Assembly (NCBI RefSeq): GCF_014805625.2
Contig: NW_023998422.1
Span: 4,570,137-4,634,136, forward strand
Length of the DNA stretch: 64,000 bases
Direction of reading: 5' to 3'
Source: Glossina fuscipes
Taxonomy: Eukaryota > Arthropoda > Insecta > Diptera > Glossinidae
Shown here: in pieces, positions 48,431 to 59,833 of the stretch
How the letters are laid out: every line of letters begins with the position of its first letter
Numbering within the stretch: the stretch's first letter is position 1
Position numbers and translations under genes: made by a program
Notes under the pieces: generated by a model
Told to the model about the DNA's origin: nothing
What the model saw: only the letters and a program-made list of their open reading frames with translations
Databases searched by the model: none

Positions 48431-49260
48431 TTGGCTTGCTTTAAAGAGGACGTGTTTTCGGTAATAATAAACAAGTTTCTATAAAGTGTGTTGGAGCATC
48501 ACAGGGAAAGCGTGTGTGCCTTAAATACATGCAACACATATTGCACATTTTTTTGCGCTGCCGAGGCAGCCTGACATGTACAAATGTTTTTGTTCAAAAT
48601 ATTTTGAATAATGTGATGGACTTTTTCTTTTTTTTAACATAAAATATCCAAACAATGATTTTAAAATATCGTGGAACGCTTGATAGCAATTGGTGGTGGA
48701 AATGTGCATTCTTTTAAAATGAAAGCTTGCTTGGAATTTGTAAAATATTTGAAATATTTATTATTCTCGCATAAATGCCTTTGCTTTTGACGGACGACAT
48801 ATATGCAAGTAGTTGTACATATATTTACGCATATCAGGAACGGAGAACAGGACGAATTCTGGTTTGTATTCGAACGAGTACATAACTAAAGTTTCCCATA
48901 TTTAACTATTTGTTAAGTCTTATTAGTTTTGGAACTGCACAAAGTACAAAGGCATCCTTTTTAAGGACAACGTTGTGATAAAATATGAGTTTCAATTACA
49001 AAAAACAAACATAGGTTTCCTTATTTAACTTGCTGCTTTTTCTTCTTTCTAGGGAGGACCCTAGCATCGTGTAAACACATAGGTAGAATTTATTTCAAGC
49101 ATTAAAAACCTACTTTGTATATAAGATTTTATCTGTCTATCTGTTAATACTTATGTAAAATATAATTTAATTTTCCTGTCATTCACAAGCACCCCCATAA
49201 ACGATTCGATATTTTACTATTTATTTACACATTCATTACGTTACGTACACATATATATAT
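48431..49260. other. Non-coding stretch
   Basis: AT-rich flank of the mariner insertion; no gene is supported. Confidence 0.45.
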
Positions 49261-50525
49261 TAGTTTGGGGAAAAAGAAATCCATTATTTTTTCGGTAGAT
49301 GGCTGCACTAATAGATTTCTCGTAAAGTATCGATCAAACAATTTCAGATTTATGCTCGTTGGAAAGGTGACATTTCGCAGTAAAAAAAATTCTTTTGCTG
49401 TTTTTTGTTTGGTGCATTCAGTTGTGAGTTACAGCGTGTTAAAAATGGAAGTGAACAAAGAGAAAATTCGGCACATTTTACAGTTTTTCTTTGACAAAGG
49501 CGAAAATGCAAGCCAGGCGGCTAAAATTGTGAATGGTGTTTATGGTTCCGATACTGTAACAGCCAATTATGTGCAATTTTGGTTTCGTAGATTCCGTTCA
49601 GGAATTTTTGATGTTAAAGATGCACCTCGCACAGGTAGGCCGGTCGTCGAAAATGTCGATAAAATCGGAGAAATGATCGAAGTTGACCGGCATGTTAGCA
49701 GTCGTAACATCGCCCAGGAGCTAAAAATCGACCATAAAACAGTTTTAAACCATTTACACAAAGCTGGATTCAAAAAGAAGCTCGGTGTTTGGGTGCCACA
49801 CCAATTAACAGAAAAAAACATGATGGATCGAATTTCCATCTGCGAAGCCTTGGCGAAACGGAATGAGATAGACCCATTTCTTAAACGGATGGTGACTGGA
49901 GCTGAGAAATGGATCACATACGATAACCCTGTGTGAAAACGATCGTGGTCAAAGAGCCGTGAAGCACCTCAAACGGCCAGAAGGGTTTTCCTATGCATTT
50001 GGTGGGACTGGAAGGGGATTATTTATTATGAGTTGCTTCCATACGGCCAAACGCTAAATTCTGATCTCTACTGTCAACAACTGGACCGTTTGAAGATAGC
50101 GATTGACCAGAAACGGCCAGAATTGGCCAACAGGAGAGGTGTCGTGTTCCACTAGGACAACGCTAGGCCACACACATCTACAGTGACTCGCCAGAAACTT
50201 CGGGAGCTTGATTGGGAAGTTTTAATGCATCCGCCATACAGTCCGGACTTGGCACCAAGCGATTATCATCTTTTTCTTGCATTGCAAAATTTCTTTAATG
50301 ATAAAAAATTGGAATCTAAGGAGGATTGCGAAAGTCGACTGCTAGAGTTTTTTGCAAATAGAGACTAGGACTTCTATGAGAGAGGCATTTTGAAGTTACC
50401 TTTAAAATGGCAACAAATCATACAACAAAACGGTGCATATTTGACCCAAATCGGACAATCCGAAGCATGTTAAATAAAGCCCTGAAGTTCATATAAAAAT
50501 AATGGATTTCTTTTTCCCCAAACTA
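49261..50525 (+). mobile_element. Near-complete mariner element, inactive
   Basis: The element is bounded by TA at 49261-49262 and 50524-50525, the target duplication typical of Tc1/mariner. The terminal inverted repeats of about 28 bases begin gtttggggaaaaagaaatcc at the left, with the exact reverse complement at the right, and are identical over that length. Total length of about 1.26 kb is standard for mariner. It carries a single plus-strand transposase frame (49445-50473) without frameshifts but with three stops. Perfect ends with a point-mutated gene imply fairly recent arrival. The subfamily was not settled. Confidence 0.95.
49445..50473 (+). pseudogene. Mariner transposase, inactivated by point mutations
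   Basis: The frame spans 342 codons, the usual mariner size (about 345). Residues 1-110 form the two helix-turn-helix DNA-binding motifs, with RTGRP near residue 60 and WVPHQLTEKN before the catalytic domain. The D,D34D triad is damaged: the first Asp, in VTG-D-EKW, is Ala (GCT, 49901-49903, residue 153). The second Asp (residue 238, HQDNARPH context) and the third (in PDLAPSDYHLF, 34 residues on) remain. In-frame stops are TGA at 49934 (Arg CGA expected), TAG at 50153 (Gln CAG expected) and TAG at 50366. No indel is present. The ATG at 49445 is preferred over an upstream in-frame ATG at 49265 because the latter lies inside the terminal repeat. The protein cannot transpose. Confidence 0.93.
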
Positions 50526-50735
50526 ACGAAACGTTTTTCATTATTTTAACAATTACCTCTGATGTGCAACATAAACGTTATATGTACATACATATATATT
50601 TATATATATGCATGCAGTCACATCATTATCGTATTAATCTCTATTGTTACGTTTCTGTGCGCAACTCTGTATTACTGTTTCTATTCATTTAACTGGAAAA
50701 TTTAATTTCGATTTTAGTTCATATTCGTATCTATA
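50526..50735. other. Spacer between mariner and MITE
   Basis: AT-rich, tata-type microsatellite near 50586-50610; no other feature. Confidence 0.4.
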
Positions 50736-51128
50736 CGGTAGTCCAATAAAGTTCACGTACAGTGCCAAAAATTGAGGTTTCCCTTATTAAAAACTGCATT
50801 TACGGGTTAGGGGCAAAAAAAGGTCTTCTTCACGACTTTTCCTTTCGACTTAAGATAAAGTTTAAGCAAAAACAAGTAAGAAAGTTCGTCAAGGCCCAAC
50901 CTGGCGTACCCAACACCATGCTAAGAAAAAATTAATCGCGGTGTCTACCGTATTCATTTTAAAATTAACCCCTTTACAGGTAGATAATATATCTACATTT
51001 AAGGAGTGTCCAAAATAATTTTAAATGTTTTGTCTTCGTAGCTTTACGAAGCATTAAACCACAAATGCAATTTTTAATAAGAGAAACACTAATTTTCGAT
51101 ACTGTATGTAGACTTTATTGGGCTACTG
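50736..51128. mobile_element. 393-bp MITE with long inverted repeats
   Basis: Left end cggtagtccaataaagttc and right end (reverse complement) cagtagcccaataaagtct align. The similarity continues for about 65 bases on each side, through ttattaaaaa-tgcatt, with scattered mismatches. Both ends are flanked by TA. The interior of about 260 bases has no coding frame. Long inverted repeats, TA target and small size mark a non-autonomous element of the Tc1/mariner superfamily. No matching autonomous copy was found in the window. Confidence 0.85.
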
Positions 51129-51130
51129 TA

Positions 51131-51955
51131 CATATCTACATATATATCTGTTCGAGAACAAAAAAAAAAAGAGGATATTCCTTTTCGAAAGCTCAAACGT
51201 TCTGGTTTTAATGCAGATAATTCTTTGTCAGCGTGTGTTTGATACCTATTTATAAATATTTACCATTTTCCAAACGGGCAGAAAGGAGATGGAAGTATGT
51301 TACATTCGCCAGACCGTTTGTAATGTTTAGAAACAAGCAACATTACGGTTATAAGTAATACAAACTATATTATCATATCTTTGATGCCATCATAATGTAT
51401 TTTATTATTCTCATGAACGTAGAATAGATTGGTCTGTCCGGCGATCCATTATCGCTTATGTAACTTTCACGAAGAAAGTAACCGAAATTGAGAGAGTGAT
51501 CTTATAAAAGTCATGCTGGGGATAATTGACAGACAGCTTTGCAAAATCAAATTTTCAAACCTTTAACGAATTTCGAGCTAAAATTTAATAGACATACATA
51601 GGAAGGAAGGAAATTAGACGTACATTGCTTTATGTTGGCTTAAGATACTCGTTTCGCATTTTTCTCCTGTTATATTCCATGTTTATTATTTATTTATAAA
51701 GTAGTAAAAATGATTTAGAATAATGTTAACTATAAAGGAAAACTTAAAAAAAGTGGTTCGGTTCAAGAATATCAGACGTTTCCAGGTGTACAGTAAAATA
51801 GATGATACAGGTGTAAAGCAAAACTTTCTACTTAAAAGTAACAATTTTAATAGAAGTCAATTAAGGCAGTGAATAATCGATGTAACCATCATTGTGTCTT
51901 TTAGACTTAAATAACTTCCGCCATGTTACTGCTGGGGCCTTATACCACACTTTTT
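51131..51955. other. Non-coding stretch
   Basis: Nothing recognised apart from possible end sequence of the Tc1-like fossil near 51781-51830 (caggtgtacag and caggtgtaaag), which I could not pair convincingly with the other side. Confidence 0.4.
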
Positions 51956-51959
51956 GAAT

Positions 51960-52640
51960 ATTTTCCCATAATTGTTGTTTGCCTGGCGACTTAGTCCTTC
52001 CCAAAGATTCTCAATAGGTTTGACGCTGACTTGGCTGTTCAATGATATCCAAGTTATTCTCCTGGAACCACGCTTTTCCTAAATTGGATGAATGTTTTTG
52101 ATCGTTATCCCGCTAAAATTGCTATAGGCATACGGCGGCAGCCTGACAGTTTCCAACAAGTTTTTATATACAAATCAATATTTATAGCATTTTCTATGTG
52201 ATATATCGGACCTATGCCCGTTGAATAAAGCAGCTCCACAACATGAGATTTCCTCCGCCAAGCTTCACTGCTTCTTTAGTAAATCTAATGTGGATTTTTT
52301 CCCTTTTACCTAAAATGCATTTCTTCGCGGATCATTTCCAAACAAATTTGTATTTATTTCGTCGTTCCAAAGCATATATCTCCACTTTTTTTTGCCTTTC
52401 GATCCGCACCAACTCTTATGGCCTGAAGTAAAGTCTTTTCTCTTCTTCAAACGCACTTTGTGAACTATCCTACCAGGCAGATTGGCACCTAATAATCGTC
52501 GACGAACCGTTCTAGCTGATACAGCATTTCGGCGTCACCTAACCTTTTTTGGGTTTTAACGCATTGCTAACGTAGTTTCCTGATCGACCCAGTGGTACGA
52601 TAATGAGTTTGTAAATATTTCCCTGATTCTGAGAAGCTAG
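51960..52640 (-). pseudogene. Decayed Tc1-like transposon (D,D34E type)
   Basis: The minus strand reads, in Tc1 order, ARTVRRRLLGANLPGRI (about 52521-52470), KKKWRYMLWNDEINTNLFGN (about 52395-52330; family ...VLWSDESKFNLFGSDG with the first catalytic Asp), a VKLGGGNLMLWSCF block (about 52270-52225), and KPIENLWEGLSRQ (about 52021-51983) containing the final catalytic Glu. Frameshifts and stops separate them. It differs from the Tc1-like copy at 17430, so at least two Tc1 lineages have invaded. Confidence 0.8.
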
Positions 52641-52649
52641 TCGCCTCTT

Positions 52650-53085
52650 TTCGTTGCTACAATGATGTGTGTAATATTACATTAAAAATTAATTCATATT
52701 ACTTTTCCTCCTCAGGAAATACATATTCGCCTTTGCAATCCATTTTTACAGGAAGACATTACAAAACACTTTACTTTTAAAGAGGACACATCTATATACA
52801 AAATACCCCTCGCATCAATTTTTTTGGGCACTTATGTATTTATTAGGATCCCTAAAAGATGCTGCACTTGCAATCAGCAAAATATGTCGTAGTATTTACT
52901 CGTTTGACCCCATGAATTTGCTTCAAAGAGTATATAACTTTTTCGAAAGCAAATGTCTACACATATTTAGCCCTACAATAGAGCAAATGGGGTTGTATGA
53001 TATAAAAGGAATATTTGAAGCACATTCTAGTGGCGTCACTTATTGATGGATAGGTAATATGGAAAGAACTGCTGTTCTGGTTAAC
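52650..53085. other. Non-coding stretch
   Basis: Includes a plus-strand open frame at 52834-53046 with no motif that I know. Otherwise AT-rich. Confidence 0.35.
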
Positions 53086-53089
53086 GGAA

Positions 53090-53240
53090 TGGAAGGAAGC
53101 GAAGATGTGTTTGATGATACGTGTCGAAACAATGCTTTTGTGTCGTCGGCAAATGCCAATCTTGCGAAAAAGGTGATACTTTACGATGCTAAGACACGAA
53201 GATCAACGCATGAAGTGAATTATAAAAAATTTGATTAAAA
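53090..53240 (+). pseudogene. Possible fragment of a mariner-like transposase N-terminus
   Basis: A short plus-strand segment reads GSEDVFDDTCRNN and then NANLAKKVILYDA. It weakly follows the linker G.EDV.DD.R.GRPS...ENV..VK.I... of a common mariner-like group. There is no further support. Confidence 0.3.
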
Positions 53241-54535
53241 CATGAGTCGCATAAATGTAAGTTTTTCTGCGCAATTTCAGGTAATCAAATGTCTCGAACA
53301 GGTAGCGATAAATTAACTTTCTTTTAAATACATAATTGCATTTCCATCAATTCCAACAAAAAAATCGGCTGAGTTTTCATTATAACTTTGACATAACCTT
53401 CAGTTATCCCTAATTTTAATTTCCCAGCATTTTGGATATCATTTACGACTTCATCAGCTTGCTCGAGGAACATTCGCCACGGGATAACGGCTCATCGGCA
53501 TAAACTTGTTTCATCAATTGCTTTCAACACGACCAATTACTGTGCACATTCGACGAAACGTCAGTGAAGGACTTGCGTTAAGATTGCTTAAACATACAAT
53601 TGCTGAGTTTGTTTAAGGTGTTAATTGAAGCGATTAATAACAAAAACAATGATTAATCCTTGTTGTTAGTTTTGAGAATATGTAAACCATTTGTGAGGAT
53701 TAATGATAGTTTTAAGAATGCTGGTAACTCTGTTACGATATATTTAGAATGTGAAACTTGGTAAGCTTGTACAATGTTGGGATACCTGAAATTAATTAAA
53801 AAATTTGATATCTTTGTTACGAAATGTTTCATTGCTGTGAGTGTTCGTTGCGTCACTATTCTTGATTAACAGCACAATAACGGCACTACGACCTCAACGG
53901 TGACGACGTGTAACTGTCTACATTTTACGACTGGCTACCTAATCGTTTAGGTTTACTTGTTTGTCTTGTTTTCGCCATCTTTCGACCAGTCAGTGCTGTC
54001 AACTATATCGTCGCCGTGCCCACGTATATAAGTCCTTCTACAAGTACCTAATATGGATGCGAGTTACGATATTTTTATCCTATTCAGCTAAAAAGCTTAC
54101 TCGTGGTAAAATTGTTTTGATGGGGTGAGAGAAGCCAACAATTTTCAACAGTTATAAAAGGCTTTCTACAATCTGACAAAGTGATTGATGTGAAGCCTCT
54201 AGCATACGCTAGCTGTGAAATCTAACAAAGGCTCCTTCCACTGACATTAGTTTTTTTTATTTTTAAAATAAATATCGCTCTTATTTTTTGAACCCAGCAA
54301 CATCCGCCTGGCGTGGTTCATACAAGATTCCTGCAGTTGATCTCACATTTGTTGTTTGCTTGACATAACCTCTCTCGCAAATTGAAGCCTAAGAACTTTT
54401 TTTGTAGAAGCAAATTATTTCAATCTTATTTCCAAATATGCGTAAATTTGTTGCAAGAAGCATATGGGATTAATGGATACTTGAAATTTGTGAGCCATAT
54501 TTTTGTAGTCTGTGTGCTTAGCGAATTAATGATAC
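53241..54535. other. Non-coding stretch, nothing recognised
   Basis: AT-rich to mixed composition; no gene, RNA or element boundary could be supported. Confidence 0.4.
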
Positions 54536-54539
54536 CCGG

Positions 54540-54790
54540 ACACTCTTGAGACAGAGCGATCGGAGAAAGTGACTTTGAATCGATGTTTGCATGCCCGTCT
54601 GTCGATATTGTTTGCTTTTGTGTTCAACCTTTGCCAAGATGTTTTGGGTCAGGGACGAATGCTATTGAAAATGGTTCCGATCGAATCACTTTTTCGATCA
54701 CTTCCCATACAGCGCCTTATTTTGGAAAGTCATTGTATGAATAACTGTATTAAGTGAAGGGATGTGGGGTGATGTTATACCCTTGGTTAT
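54540..54790 (+). repeat. Dispersed hairpin-ended repeat, right part
   Basis: Plus-strand copy lacking the hairpin end. It retains gcccgtctgtc, ttgtgttcaacct, gaatgctattgaaaatggtt, cactttttcgatcacttccc and cttattttggaaagtc blocks. Confidence 0.65.
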
Positions 54791-54899
54791 TCTACATCCT
54801 TTTTTTTATCGTTTTATAAAAAGTGCTACGAACAAATTTCCAGGTTGCTTAACAAATTTCTTCAAGGTTTATTTATCTCATAGCAGCCACTAATCTATT

Positions 54900-55600
54900 T
54901 TGACTTGAGTTAATAGGTAGAGAAATAAAACAACTTTTTTTTTATTATTTTTTTATAAATATTCTATAGAGAAGTATTTATTGGAAAATAAAATAAAAAA
55001 AGTTTAAAAATATAAAATATTTTTTAAACAGCGTAGGCAAGAATTTTAAAAATATATTTAAAAAAAAAATAGAATAAAAGATAAGAGAGACGTCTTTTAA
55101 AAATCTGCTGCTAAATATATAAAATTGCTTATTAAAATATTTATAAACTTAATAAACTACTTATTATATTCATAAATGCACAAAATGTCTATACGTAAGA
55201 GTATGTAGTCTGTCAGTGAAGCGATTATCAGTTTAAGCGAATTTCAAAAACAAAAAAAAAATAAACGGAAAACATTATTACATTACATAGCTTGATATGG
55301 TGGCTGAGAAGCAGCGAAAGTGAAATTTATTTTCTTTTACACTTTCTCTTTTTCGCTTGTTGTTTTATGTTTTTCTCTGTTTAATAGTAAAGAAGTGTGA
55401 GAGAGTGTCCAAGCACACGTGTCGATAACTTTTTGATTATTATTATTATTATTATATTCGTTAATATTATATATTTTACTAAAATTAAAGTATATTTTAA
55501 TTAATAAGTTTTCTTTGTTTTCTTTTTTGAAAGGTCAAAACTTATATATATCTAGATTTAGGTAAAATTACGATATGAAGAAATTTCTTTTAAATTGTTA
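54900..55600. other. Extremely AT-rich stretch
   Basis: Long runs of A/T only, with a (TTA)n tract near 55436-55456. No gene. It could be a matrix-attachment-like or low-complexity region, but nothing specific shows it. Confidence 0.5.
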
Positions 55601-55843
55601 TGAGTTTTTTTCCTTCGTCAGTTAAAATATTTATTTTACTGAGCTCATGTAAAGATTACTTGACTGCTATCTTTTAGTGAATAAATTTTTATACCCAACA
55701 CCGTAGAATGCGCATAGAGGGGATCTGCATCTTAGTTCGTAATGCGGGATCCCATAATGGATTCTGACCTTTGTTGGGTTTTGAATCAACTTAGCCATGT
55801 CCTCTCTTGGCTTTTGTTATCATGTTTACAAGAATCGGGTGTA

Positions 55844-56687
55844 TTCAAAATGTAAGGAGACTTTTCAAATTTCATGGGCTAAGTACACTCGATTTTCCAA
55901 TATTTTTTTCCCCCTATCCGCCCATTCCCATTATTAGCATTTTGCATTTTTAGTTATATATCCGCAGCTGATGTACATCATACGTGCGATAAGCATCAAA
56001 TCAGAAAACGGACGTGAAAGTGTCGCCAATTGGCGACAATCTGTCACCATTGACAACAGAGCTTAACGTACACTTTTAAACCAATATTTTACATCATTTA
56101 AAATCCTTACTTGAGAGTGCAGGATTTTAATATATTTTCCCTGCTAAAATTGCTTCACAAAACATATCTGAGGCCTTCAATTTTCCCGACATATTAGATA
56201 TAGCCAACTCAGATATTCAGGTGTTCACAAGCTGTCGTTCAGTGTATATCACAGTTCAAAGAGGGAGATGTCATTTACGGAACTGCATTTGTCTGCGTTT
56301 TTGATTGGATTAAAGTTTAGGCTAGGAGTTATGTTAGAGGTTAAGTTATGTTGGCTTGGAGTGAAAACGTAGTAACTTAGGAAACCGTTAGAAAGGAATT
56401 GGCGGAATTTTTGTTATGTCCCTGCGTATCCAGGGAGAAGCAAACCACGAAGTGTTCTCCAACTCGGGCTAGGAAGTTTTACCGCGCTTAGCGACATTCT
56501 CCAGGCATGACCCCTTAGGTTTATTGAGCAAATCAACAGTTCATAGAAGTTGAAGATGTGCGAACATATGCTGGTCGATGGCTATTTTGCTTCCAAATCC
56601 GCAAGTTCCTTCCCCGAGGCCATCCGTAAGCTAGTCGATAAATGGCAAAAGTCCATAGGTAATGACGATGGATATTTCGATTATTAA
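55844..56687 (+). mobile_element. Eroded mariner-like element, internally deleted
   Basis: The left part (55844-55900) reads gggtgtattcaaaatgtaag and then gagacttttcaaatttcatg, like the start of mariner-like elements with tgttcaaaaagta ends. Near 56577-56687 a plus-strand frame gives DGYFASKSASSFPEAIRKL and then VDKWQKSIGNDDGYFDY plus a TAA, corresponding to the transposase C-terminus (FF..GI.KL..RW.KCI...G.Y). The intervening 650 bases are too short for a full gene and show no catalytic motifs. No right terminus was found. Confidence 0.5.
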
Positions 56688-57845
56688 GATTTGTAATAAG
56701 GATATTTCAAGTAAAGTTGAATTTTATCCAAAAACAGCAGGAATTTATTTGTACATCTATGAATATTCAAATACAACATTTTTTCCCTAAACGTTCAAGT
56801 TTGGGATTTGAGTTGGTATCGCTACACTTTCGAGTTTGTCAAATTGTAATCTAAAATTTTTCACTTCGAAGTGTTGGATTAAGTTAATGAAATTGAAACA
56901 CGAATTGCTGGGTACTGGTTTCAAGTGGTGAGTATAAGAGCAAACGCCCAAAGGCGAGTATAAATGCTTTACTTGTTTATGTTATGATTTAATGCGTTAT
57001 AGTTTTTAAACAATATTTTTTATTAATTTTAGTTGTGCTTGCTTGTCTGTATAAAGGTCAGCGGATCATGAAATTATATAGAAATTTGCCTAAAATTAGG
57101 CAACTTTTTTTAAATTTTTCACTGCCGTATAATAGGTTACGATTCAAGAGTGTAATTATTTATTTATAGGTTAATTCATTTAAATGCTTTTATTTAATAC
57201 TTTTTGATTTTTTTTTTGTTTTAGAGCTCACTCCCCCCTCCTTCTTTTTAGAAATGTGAAAAGGAAGAAAATGTTAATTTTCGTTGTATTTACGTTGAAT
57301 ATTGGTTGAAGAAGAGTTATAAGCACTTATCAAATTATTTTAGGTTTAGGTTTGTTTTTTTAGTATTGGTTATCAAAGCATGTTTTTTTGTTTTGCTGAT
57401 TTTTCTTTATAAGCTTTTCCTATTTAATTATACCGGGTTTTTAGTATTTATTGGCGTGTGTGTGTGTATATATTGCTGTAAATTGCTTTGCTGGGAACTT
57501 TAGTTGTGTTTTTAATTTACTCTTAATTATGAACTTTTTTGATATTCATTTAGCTATTGCTTTTAATAACTTTCTGTACGGATTTAAAAAAGTTTAATGG
57601 ACGTTTCTGTGTATTGTTCCAATAGTCGTCGCTGATATCAGACTATATTCTTACGGAAGACTTCGTTTGGATGTTGATTACTGAAATTTTGACGTGTTGA
57701 ACATTGCTGAAAATATTGTTTATATAAAAGAAAAAAAAAATTATTTCTTTTCGATTACATGGTCAGTCTACAGACTTAGCGTAAGGATGTAGCAAAAGAA
57801 AAGAAAAACAAATTTCAATAAATTTCCATATAAATAAATTGTATA
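56688..57845. other. AT-rich stretch, probably downstream of the semaphorin gene
   Basis: No coding-like frame; poly-T and poly-A runs. If the candidate last exon is right, this lies beyond the gene's 3' end. Confidence 0.4.
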
Positions 57846-57849
57846 GATT

Positions 57850-58169
57850 TTTATTTCAGTGAAGTTCTAGTTTAGATGCATTAATCTTTTGACTACCAGC
57901 CGCCAGCAGGGTTTCTTTCTTTACCGCTGGACGAGACATCACACCAAACACAACTTAAACTTCTTGTTGCTACAACTAGTTCGTGTGGGATTCCTGGTCT
58001 TTATTTTGAATAGTGTTGTCACATGTGAAAATATTGTGAGGACTTTGTGGAAACTATCTCTTCTTTCTTTTACAATTTCTGCTCCATTGAAGTGCACAAT
58101 ACACTTCGCACTTATTCTTCTGTCCACATGTGTGCGATCTAAGTACAGACGTCTGAGCGTGATGAACGT
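57850..58169 (-). other. Candidate 3' UTR with poly-A signal (semaphorin gene)
   Basis: Beyond the stop at 58170 the minus strand keeps a higher GC content for about 280 bases and then has aataaa (57855-57850). This would form a 3' UTR of about 320 bases. It depends wholly on the candidate exon upstream. Confidence 0.35.
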
Positions 58170-58331
58170 TCACTCGAGAAGAAGAAAGAAAACTAATACA
58201 ACAGTCTGCCCCTCTACTGTGACCGCGTCAGAAGTCGTCTGCGAGGTTGCAAGGTTGTCTATGCCAAACTTAACCGTATCCAACATACGTTCTTTAATTG
58301 GGTTGCTCCGAAACTTGACTTGATTGACTTG
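58170..58331 (-). CDS. Candidate last coding exon of the semaphorin gene
   Basis: After an acceptor-like aatttatag the minus strand opens in phase 0, matching the phase-0 donor of the exon at 59834. It reads 53 codons to TGA, starting QVNQVKFRSNPIKERM. GC-rich codons stand out from the AT-rich flanks, and a downstream poly-A signal fits a terminal exon. Secreted class 2 semaphorins end in a short polar tail after the Ig domain, and this peptide is plausible for the first half. The end (VVLVFFLLLE) is unexpectedly hydrophobic, which lowers confidence. A plus-strand open frame across the same DNA is probably a shadow. Alternatively the true last exon lies elsewhere. Confidence 0.4.
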   Translation of the reverse strand, partial: QVNQVKFRSNPIKERMLDTVKFGIDNLATSQTTSDAVTVEGQTVVLVFFLLLE

Positions 58332-58479
58332 CTATAAATTAATATAACTAACACTAATAAACTAAAAATAATAGTATAGAAGGATTCCCGAAACATCATG
58401 GGACTTGATCAAAATTTATTAAACTTAATTTACATCCTAGAAATTTTATTATTTTTCACTTTCGGGTCATAGAAAACTA

Positions 58480-59285
58480 GGGAACAGACTTTTTCTCCAA
58501 ATAAGGGCCTGATTTTTATGATAACCCAAAAATACCTCGGGATTTAAAGTGAAGACCTATGTAATCCAAATTCCTTACTGTTAATTGTTTTGCTAAATTG
58601 CTGCTACAGACTAATTTTCATAATAAAATATTAAAAATTCAATCCTTTTTTGAAGAGCTTACCATTCCTAAAATATCTTATATAGGGCGGAGTCCAAGAA
58701 ACGGGCTCATAATTCAAATTTGCTTTTCGTAATTTCTATGTGAAGTTACTATCGTGAACAAATTTTCCTCATAAAGCATTAACATAATTAACCTTTCTAC
58801 GTGGCCCAAATTCGCTAGGGTTGATTTTGGTAACAGTTTACTGTTATGAACTAATTTTCACCAAGAAATATTGAAAATTAGATCAAGTTTTCGTGGAAAC
58901 GGTTATATGAGAGGATGCTCAGAAAATTTCTCCAGTCGAAGTAAATTTTTCACACCAATGCTACTGCTCAGCGGCCTTTTCAACTTTTCTCCGCATGACG
59001 ACATGTCAATATAAGCCGTTATAAAGAGAGTGGTGAAGAAAGTTGACTGAACGGGAAACGTTCTTCCTTGAGTCAAAATAACATCGGTGCACCAAATGTC
59101 ATCGGAACTTGAGACCTATGGGTCGAATCGAAGAAAACAAGACGCACTGAGAGGCAGACAGGCTTAAATAAATTCAGGCAACTATTCCTAACCGATCGGT
59201 TTAATAAAAGATTGATCTATCTCAAGCTCTTCTGGGTGTTGTACACGTCCGCACAAACTTAATATGCCCTTACCGTACCACAGAT
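58480..59285 (-). repeat. Dispersed hairpin-ended repeat, long copy
   Basis: About 800 bases parallel to 11380-12230, in the same orientation, lying in a semaphorin intron if the last exon is correct. The terminus reads tccgcacaaacttaatatgc followed by ccttaccgtaccac. The blocks gacctatgggtcgaat, gaggcagacaggctta and the cagtcgaagtaaattttt region are all present. Confidence 0.65.
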
Positions 59286-59833
59286 AGCGTTGTGTGTTAT
59301 AAGTAATAACGAAGATAATCGAGTAAATGTGCAAGTGAATGGTATTATATGTCAAAAGGTCCCTGAATATACGAATGAAATATGTAATCTGTGCTTGGTA
59401 AAATCCTTTCTTACTAAGCTAATAGACGCAACACTTAAGCACCACCATATGCCACATGCACATAAAATTCCGCTCTGTTTTTCAATTATACCTGTTATGT
59501 AGATGTGTGTAAATATTTAACAGCATTGTGTGTATATTTTAACACTTTCATGTAACTTTATTGACATAATTTCATTAAAAGCGGTTTGAAAAGACATCAG
59601 CAATTATATGTATCAGTATTGATTGTTACGTTGCGGTTTTCATTTATACATAAATGGATATATAATTGACCTATTAAAGATTTTAATAGCAACAGTAAAC
59701 ATTGCATATAAGAGCAATAAAAACATTATATATTATTCATACGGGCTTGGAATTATAGAGTATCAACTATAAAATTATCGCAAATAAGTATTTACTGTAC
59801 ATATACATGTTACATATATCCGATTCAACTTAC

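Noticed and set aside
49567..49917. A 116-codon minus-strand open frame
   Set aside because: Shadow of the mariner transposase, which reads clearly on the plus strand.
55844..55900. Possible viral or retrotransposon LTR start
   Set aside because: The text resembles a mariner-like terminus (tgttcaaaa-type), and no reverse transcriptase, integrase or gag motif was found anywhere in the window.
57889..58323. A 144-codon plus-strand open frame
   Set aside because: It lies antisense to the candidate semaphorin last exon and 3' UTR. Its peptide has no motif, and the minus strand has matching splice phase and a poly-A signal. The GC-richer exon simply lacks stops on the other strand.
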